This document shows, piece by piece, positions 59,436 to 64,000 of a DNA stretch of 64,000 bases (positions are counted from its first letter, which is position 1; every line of letters starts with the position of its first letter). Source of the stretch: an uncultured cyanobacterium (lineage in GTDB: Bacteria > Cyanobacteriota > Vampirovibrionia > Gastranaerophilales > Gastranaerophilaceae); assembly GCA_902495705.1 (NCBI GenBank), contig CABUXT010000006.1, forward strand, positions 15,883 through 79,882, written 5' to 3'. The translations under genes were made by a program, and so were the position numbers. The notes below the pieces were generated by a model. It saw only the letters and a list, made by a program, of their open reading frames with translations. It was not told the origin of the DNA and did no database searches.

Positions 59436-60143
59436 ATGGCAGAAAAGTCAAAAATAGAATGGACAGAATCAACCTGGAATCCCGTTACTGGTTGCACTCA
59501 AATCAGTGAAGGGTGTCAGAATTGCTATGCTAAAAGAATGGCTAAACGACTTTGTGCAATGGGGCAAAAAAAATATTCAAAAGGTTTTAAAGTTGTTACT
59601 CATTATGAATGTCTAAACGAACCTTTAAATTGGAAAAAACCTCAAATTATATTTGTATGTTCAATGAGTGATTTATTTCATAAAGATGTTCCAGATGAAT
59701 TCATTATAGAAGTTTTCAAATCTATGAATAAAGCTTATTGGCATACTTTTCAAGTTCTCACTAAGCGAGCTGATAGGTTGGCTGAAATTGCGAATAAACT
59801 TAATTGGACGCCTAACATATGGATAGGTGTTACCATAGAAAATAATCTGCATGTTGATAGAATTAATGCTTTAAAAAATATTCCTGCAAAAATCAAATAT
59901 TTATCAGTAGAACCAATGTTAAGCGAAATAAATGATTTAAACTTAAATGACATAAGTTGGGTTATTGTTGGAGGAGAAAGTGGACCAGGAGCTCGTCCCA
60001 TAAAAGAAGAATGGATTTTACCAATAAGAGATAAATGCCAAAAACTAAAAATACCGTTTTTCTTTAAACAGTGGGGGGGAGTTAATAAAAAAGCTAATGG
60101 TTCTTTATTACAAGGTAAAGAGTGGAAAGAGTTACCTATTTAA
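59436..60143 (+). CDS. DUF5131 / phage Gp37-Gp68 family three-Cys protein
   Basis: 235 aa. 'KIEWTESTWNPVTGCTQISEGCQNCYAKRMAKRL' near the N-terminus is the family hallmark, with the three cysteines C-x6-C-x2-C like a radical-SAM cluster site. 'KPQIIFVCSMSDLFHKDVPDEFI', 'VLTKRADRL', 'WIGVTIENN', 'SVEPML', 'WVIVGGESGPGARP' and 'FFFKQWGG' complete the pattern. AGAGG 5 nt upstream supports ATG 59436 (a TTG precedes it). Its known genomic partner, TcmP, is the next gene, here convergent with a 12-bp overlap. Function unknown; frequent in phages and islands. Confidence 0.92.
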   Translation: MAEKSKIEWTESTWNPVTGCTQISEGCQNCYAKRMAKRLCAMGQKKYSKGFKVVTHYECLNEPLNWKKPQIIFVCSMSDLFHKDVPDEFIIEVFKSMNKAYWHTFQVLTKRADRLAEIANKLNWTPNIWIGVTIENNLHVDRINALKNIPAKIKYLSVEPMLSEINDLNLNDISWVIVGGESGPGARPIKEEWILPIRDKCQKLKIPFFFKQWGGVNKKANGSLLQGKEWKELPI

Positions 60144-61346
60144 AACAATTTTAATATTTTTCATGTTTTCTGCACTATTACCAGCTTCAGTGTATTTTAA
60201 GTTTCCTGCTTTTCCATTTTTTGATGTTTTCTTATACAAAAACTTTTCTTCCGCAATAATTCTAATAGAATTGTCTGATTCGAATTCATTTAATATTTCG
60301 ACAATATTTTTTATTGTAGGTACTTTTTTCTGTGTTTTTGTTAGTTCTTTCCAAGATAAAAATTTACTTGTAATAAACATGTATAATTCAAATAAAGAAC
60401 AACCTTCTGCGAAATTCTCTTTTAATACATCATAAATATAATTTTTGTCAGGATTACCAAACAAAGCAAGTTGTTGCATTCCTGAATAGTTTGTATATTT
60501 GTCCAACATTTCTTCATATGCGTTTAGAAAAGTATCAACTAAAACGGGTGTGTTGGTAGAAAATATCAAATAAAAATAATCAGAATTAATCAAATCCCCC
60601 TTTACGGTTGTCGGAAAGCCGACTCCAATAACAAATTTTTTGAGGTCTTTAAAATGTTCAATTAATTTATTTTCAAATTTAACGGAGAAATTGGAATCAT
60701 CATCTAATAATTCTTTTTCATCAATACCAATAGTTCTACAAATTCTATCTATATCTTGCAAGCATCTTCGACCGTCTTGTCTAGCTAAAGTATTAAAATT
60801 AAAAAACACCAAAATATCTTTTAAATTTGAGTAAGATTTCAATGTTTCGATTAAAGCTACTATGTCTAATTCGGTCGAAAAAGGGTCTGCGAATATAAAT
60901 CCCCAGCCTGAATTTTCAAGTAATAACTCTATATTTTTCTTATATGATTCCCAACTTCCTTGCCCAATATAACAATCAATATCGTTATTTGTTGTATATG
61001 TAGATATGGTAGATTCTAATTTTTGATAACTTTCATCATGTTTTTCTGTGCATGCCATTTGTAATTTTTTGAATTTATTATATAAAGAATTATTATGTTC
61101 GGATAAGATATCATAGGCTATAATCGGTGACCCTTTGGAATTGTCTTCAAATGTACCAGCACCAGCAAATAAATCAATATAAGTATAAATATTATCTGTT
61201 TTATTTGAATTCTGTTTATAAGCAACGCATTTATTATTTGCAATTGAAAGGGAAGTTTGTAATGTTTGAGATAATAAATGATGTTTTATTATTGTATTTA
61301 ATTTTTTAGGTTCACCAAAATGGTTGGCATTTCTATTATCTGTCAT
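60132..61346 (-). CDS. tcmP: Three-Cys-motif partner protein TcmP
   Basis: 404 aa. 'KLNTIIKHHLLSQTLQTSL' followed by 'YIDLFAGAGTFEDNSKGSPIIAYDIL' (about residues 56-81, resembling a SAM-binding motif I), 'WGFIFADPFSTELDIVALIETL' (DP.. catalytic-type motif) and the C-terminal wHTH-like region are as in TcmP. The family is defined by co-occurrence with the three-Cys-motif (DUF5131) protein. The methyltransferase-like look suggests nucleic-acid modification, possibly together with the partner's Fe-S chemistry. AGAGGT precedes the ATG. Divergent from the Fic gene across a palindromic operator region. Confidence 0.88.
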   Translation of the reverse strand: MTDNRNANHFGEPKKLNTIIKHHLLSQTLQTSLSIANNKCVAYKQNSNKTDNIYTYIDLFAGAGTFEDNSKGSPIIAYDILSEHNNSLYNKFKKLQMACTEKHDESYQKLESTISTYTTNNDIDCYIGQGSWESYKKNIELLLENSGWGFIFADPFSTELDIVALIETLKSYSNLKDILVFFNFNTLARQDGRRCLQDIDRICRTIGIDEKELLDDDSNFSVKFENKLIEHFKDLKKFVIGVGFPTTVKGDLINSDYFYLIFSTNTPVLVDTFLNAYEEMLDKYTNYSGMQQLALFGNPDKNYIYDVLKENFAEGCSLFELYMFITSKFLSWKELTKTQKKVPTIKNIVEILNEFESDNSIRIIAEEKFLYKKTSKNGKAGNLKYTEAGNSAENMKNIKIVLNR

Positions 61347-61363
61347 ATATAACCTCTAATTTT

Positions 61364-61454
61364 ATTATATTATGAATTTTATCTCTATTACAATTTGTTT
61401 AGTTTTGTAAAAAGTTGCAAATTTTACAAAACTAAATTTAAATTATGCTATAAT
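61364..61454. promoter_or_regulatory. Divergent promoter region with 15-bp palindrome
   Basis: TTTAGTTTTGTAAAA and TTTTACAAAACTAAA (61398-61412 and 61422-61436) form a perfect inverted repeat with a 9-nt spacer. On its right lies an extended -10 TGCTATAAT (61446-61454) for the Fic gene; on its left a minus-strand TTGTAA-18-TATAAT (61393-61364) for tcmP. One regulator could control both. A 12-bp half-site recurs at 63533. Confidence 0.6.
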
Positions 61455-61493
61455 TAAGTTAATACAGTTAAACTTAACTAAGGATGATTTATA

Positions 61494-62618
61494 ATGAAGG
61501 AATACCAAGCAGGAACATATATTTTACACAAAGGCTACAAGCCTTTTAATCCCTCATTTATCAATGATGATATAGATTGGAAGTTAGATGAGCTTGCACC
61601 ATTATTGCAAGACGCTGGTCTTTGGCTTGGCAAATTGAATTCTTATGCTGATTTGATACCTAATATTGAGTTTTTTATTAAAATGTATGCAACAAAAGAA
61701 GCTACAAATTCAAACAGAATTGAAGGTACAAGAACAACATTTGATGACGCTATTTCACCTGTTGAACAAATTAAACCTGAATTCCGTGATGATTGGCACG
61801 AGGTTCAAAACTATATTCAAGCAATAAATTACTCTATTGAAAGATTAAATGAATTGCCTATTTCAATGAGGTTAATTAAAGAGGCTCATAAAATTTTATT
61901 GCAAGGTGTTAGGGGTGAAAACAAAACTCCAGGGGAAATTAGAAAAACTCAAAACTGGATTGGTGGTTCTTCCCTTCAAGACGCTTTTTTCATTCCGCCT
62001 GAACCTAATATGTTGCCGGATTTATTGACTGATATTGAAAAGTTTTTACACAATGAAAACTTGCAAGTACCTGAAATAATAAGAGCCGGCATTGTTCATT
62101 ATCAATTTGAAACAATCCACCCATTTTTAGACGGAAATGGTAGAACTGGCAGACTTTTGATTATTTTGTATTTGATAAGTGCAGGATTGTTGAACAAACC
62201 AGTTTTGTATATTTCAGACTTTTTTGAAAAGAATAGAATGTCTTATTATGATTCACTTTCAATGGTTAAACAAACAAATAATATTACTCAATGGTTAAAA
62301 TTCTTCTTGAGCGGAGTTATTGAAACATCAAAAAATAGTATCAAGACTTTTGAAGAAATTATTAAACTAAAAAAAGAAGTTGAAAATAAACTTGAGAATA
62401 TTGGCAAAAAAGCAACAAATGGTCAAAAGTTACTAAAATTGCTATATTCTCAACCAAAAGTTAATGCTCAAATAATAGCTAACGAACTTAATCTTTCAAT
62501 TGTTACAGTAAACAGTTTACTAAAAACCTTTGTTGAAATTAGTATCTTAGAAGAAAAAACAGGCATGAGCCGTAATCGTTATTATGTGTTTGAAGATTAC
62601 ATTAAAATATTTAGATAA
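61494..62618 (+). CDS. Fic-family protein with C-terminal winged helix
   Basis: 374 aa. The N-terminal helical domain contains 'TNSNRIEGTRTTFDDA' (about residues 66-82) with the SxxxEG inhibitory motif. The Fic core 'FETIHPFLDGNGRTGRLLIILYLI' (about 204-227) is intact. The C-terminal 80 residues form a winged-helix-like domain ('LYSQPKVNAQIIANELNLSIVTVNSLLKTFVEISILEE'). This layout is the widespread 'Fic/DOC family N-terminal' type, probably a self-inhibited AMPylating enzyme that can bind DNA. AAGGA precedes the ATG. Divergent from tcmP; a second Fic lies 3 kb away outside the island. Confidence 0.92.
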   Translation: MKEYQAGTYILHKGYKPFNPSFINDDIDWKLDELAPLLQDAGLWLGKLNSYADLIPNIEFFIKMYATKEATNSNRIEGTRTTFDDAISPVEQIKPEFRDDWHEVQNYIQAINYSIERLNELPISMRLIKEAHKILLQGVRGENKTPGEIRKTQNWIGGSSLQDAFFIPPEPNMLPDLLTDIEKFLHNENLQVPEIIRAGIVHYQFETIHPFLDGNGRTGRLLIILYLISAGLLNKPVLYISDFFEKNRMSYYDSLSMVKQTNNITQWLKFFLSGVIETSKNSIKTFEEIIKLKKEVENKLENIGKKATNGQKLLKLLYSQPKVNAQIIANELNLSIVTVNSLLKTFVEISILEEKTGMSRNRYYVFEDYIKIFR

Positions 62619-62622
62619 AAAA

Positions 62623-63501
62623 CTAATGCTTTAGTTTTGTACCATATATAAGTTTTTCCAAGTTTTCAGTAGCTTGTTTCATTCCTGACAAATACTGCAT
62701 TGAATTAGTGGCATTAAAATTTACAATTCCTTTTAATAGTACTTTTAAAAATAATGTTACTTTTGTAAAAAAGTGAAACATGTATTCTGCTTCTTTTTGA
62801 TTGAATTTTGGTTTGTGATTCCAGTCCAAAAAGCATCCATGTGTAACTTGTGAACTATCATTATAAAACCCAAAAACTATATCCCTTAATGAATATTCAA
62901 ATACATCATTAAGCCTAAAGCCTGTATTATCAAGTTCTTTATACATTTGTTCATATCTCATAAATTCTGGTTTAAAATTTTTGAAAAATTTATCAATTTT
63001 ATTAAAATTTTCTTCAGTTATTATAAAATCTTTAAGTTTAGTAGCATTTAAAATTTTGAATTTAGCAGAATCTTGTATTGTATCAAAACATTTTTTATTT
63101 TCTACTAATAATTCTTTTTTTGAATATGTGTTTCCTTCTATATCAATAGGTTCAGCGTCTTTAAAACTTTTAAATACAATAAAGTTATTCTTAATTTTAA
63201 GGATTTGCGCTTCATCAAGGTAATCATTTATTTTATTTGGAAAGTGCGATAAATATGTAATAAGAATAACAGTTTCTATCGCACTTCTCAAAATAATTTT
63301 TGCTTCATTTATTTGATTTTCACATATTAATATATTAGCTGAGGTTGCATTAGAAATAATTTTTTTTATTAGAATATAGAAAACTAATAATTCTCTTGAG
63401 TCATACTTAACAGTTTCGACAATTTTATCAAAATTATAAATCAATTTTCCCATTTCTTGATAAAATTTTTCTGTATCAATAATATTGTTTCTATTAATCA
63501 T
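62623..63501 (-). CDS. DUF5677-like protein
   Basis: A 292-aa helical protein. 'ANILICENQINEAKIILRSAIETVILITYLSHF' (about residues 55-87) and 'DSSQVTHGCFLDW' (about 214-226) resemble the DUF5677 family, with the conserved Arg/Glu and Ser/His positions, common in defence and mobile islands. No membrane segment is certain. A minus-strand TATAAT lies 10 nt before the ATG, so the leader is extremely short. Tail-to-tail with the Fic gene (4-nt gap). Family assignment is moderate. Confidence 0.62.
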   Translation of the reverse strand: MINRNNIIDTEKFYQEMGKLIYNFDKIVETVKYDSRELLVFYILIKKIISNATSANILICENQINEAKIILRSAIETVILITYLSHFPNKINDYLDEAQILKIKNNFIVFKSFKDAEPIDIEGNTYSKKELLVENKKCFDTIQDSAKFKILNATKLKDFIITEENFNKIDKFFKNFKPEFMRYEQMYKELDNTGFRLNDVFEYSLRDIVFGFYNDSSQVTHGCFLDWNHKPKFNQKEAEYMFHFFTKVTLFLKVLLKGIVNFNATNSMQYLSGMKQATENLEKLIYGTKLKH

Positions 63502-63532
63502 AATTACAATTATTATACCTAAAAATATTTAA

Positions 63533-63544
63533 TTAGTTTTGTAA
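63533..63544. promoter_or_regulatory. Operator half-site shared with the tcmP/fic region
   Basis: TTAGTTTTGTAA, identical to the left arm of the palindrome at 61398, in the intergenic region between the divergent DUF5677-like gene and the 63656 gene. I found no copy outside the island. Confidence 0.4.
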
Positions 63545-63655
63545 CAAATTTTAGTTATTGCATAAATCAAATTTCGTTCTCGATAAAATTTATTTAACAG
63601 CCCTATATCCATAAGTAACGGGCTAGTTAAGTACATTATTTTATAAGGAGGAAGA

Positions 63656-63856
63656 ATGGAAAGTCTTGAAACGAGAGTCGAGCAAGTTCAAAAATTATTA
63701 GGTGAAGTTAGAGCATTGGTAAAAATATGTGCCCTAGCGACAGATTCCTGTATTACTGATAGTGATTTGCAACTAAAGGATTCAACAGAGCTCTATATAG
63801 TATTGCGAAACATAAACCTTTTGCTCATAAATATAGAGCATATCCTAGATAGTTAA
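63656..63856 (+). CDS. Small helical protein (66 aa)
   Basis: 66 residues, all-helical in appearance with an N-terminal coiled-coil-like stretch ('ETRVEQVQKLLGEVRALVKI') and two cysteines; no signal peptide. A strong AAGGAGG site lies 6 nt before the ATG. No family recognised. It is convergent with the XRE gene at the window edge, overlapping by 4 nt, and lies in the inferred island, so it may be a small accessory or regulatory partner. Confidence 0.65.
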   Translation: MESLETRVEQVQKLLGEVRALVKICALATDSCITDSDLQLKDSTELYIVLRNINLLLINIEHILDS

Positions 63857-64000
63857 AGAGTTTCAAAAAATTGAGCAAGGCTTATGTTGAATGCTTTAGC
63901 TAATTTGAAGATTTTATCAACACTCGTGTTTCTTTCTCCTCGCTCAACCATTCCAATAAAATTTGTAGAAAGCCCAATCTTTTCGGCTAATTCAGATTGA
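63853..64000 (-). CDS. XRE-family HTH regulator (5' end outside window)
   Basis: The minus-strand frame open to the window edge reads 'QSELAEKIGLSTNFIGMVERGERNTSVDKIFKLAKAFNISLAQFFETL' and stops at 63853, covering helices 2-5 of a Cro/C1-type domain. It is probably the island's own repressor and a candidate for binding the TTAGTTTTGTAA sites. Confidence 0.85.
   Translation of the reverse strand, partial: QSELAEKIGLSTNFIGMVERGERNTSVDKIFKLAKAFNISLAQFFETL

Overview
The window is AT-rich (about one third G+C by eye) and comes from a diderm bacterium. Two prepilin-like proteins carry an N-terminal segment ending FTLAEVLITLGIIG-(I/V)-VAAMTIP. There are AsmA/TamB-like giants, TolC-type outer-membrane proteins, and an operon encoding homologues of the cyanobacterial/plastid proteins Ycf46 and Ycf35 (DUF1257) plus DUF2997. 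My best inference is a non-photosynthetic cyanobacterial-lineage gut bacterium (Candidatus Melainabacteria / Gastranaerophilales). No 16S gene is present to confirm this.

Layout. 1-9 kb: a TPR membrane protein cut by the window edge, two AsmA-like envelope proteins, a small secreted protein, a TSUP transporter and tRNA-Gly(GCC). 9-22 kb: housekeeping genes (dnaE, an OmpA-like protein, an M16 homologue without its zinc motif, a YifB/ComM ATPase, a cobalamin adenosyltransferase, 5-formyl-THF cyclo-ligase, dGTPase, a Xer recombinase, a BioD-like protein). 22-32 kb: secreted and membrane proteins of unknown role, including a tandem four-cysteine pair; an alpha/beta hydrolase; TolC; a DegT aminotransferase; a methyltransferase; a HExxH protein. 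31.5-39.8 kb: three prepilin-like genes, small HTH regulators, a possible type I toxin-antitoxin locus, a decayed-repeat cluster, a second tandem pair of secreted helical proteins and a lipoate/octanoyl-transferase-like protein. 39.8-49 kb: a sugar nucleotidyltransferase, tRNA-Met(CAT), an XRE regulator, an SDR enzyme, and a complete TetR-controlled efflux operon (TetR, TolC, HlyD, double-NBD ABC protein, two ABC-2 permeases). 49-57.5 kb: a HAD phosphatase, a repeat-rich stretch beside tRNA-Ser(GGA), the Ycf46/DUF1257/DUF2997 operon with a radical-SAM activase-like protein and an HhH protein, then aroA and rnhB. 57.6-64 kb: two Fic proteins and, from about 59.1 kb, what looks like a genomic island. 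It starts at a 3' fragment of tRNA-Arg(TCT) and carries a DUF5131/Gp37-like three-Cys protein, its partner TcmP, a Fic-wHTH protein, a DUF5677-like protein and an XRE regulator.

Expression signals. Many genes have Shine-Dalgarno sites, but at least eleven lack one. In these a -10 hexamer, often extended (TGnTATAAT-like), sits 6-7 nt before the start codon, so their mRNAs should be leaderless. This also decided several start codons.

Most notable: the recurrent leaderless promoters; the candidate type I toxin-antitoxin locus at 32.6-32.8 kb, where an antisense promoter and terminator bracket a 20-residue hydrophobic ORF; the tRNA-Arg-bounded island with a shared operator motif; the Ycf46 operon with a radical-SAM partner in a probable non-photosynthetic lineage; and palindromic repeats that are translated inside two ABC-exporter genes.
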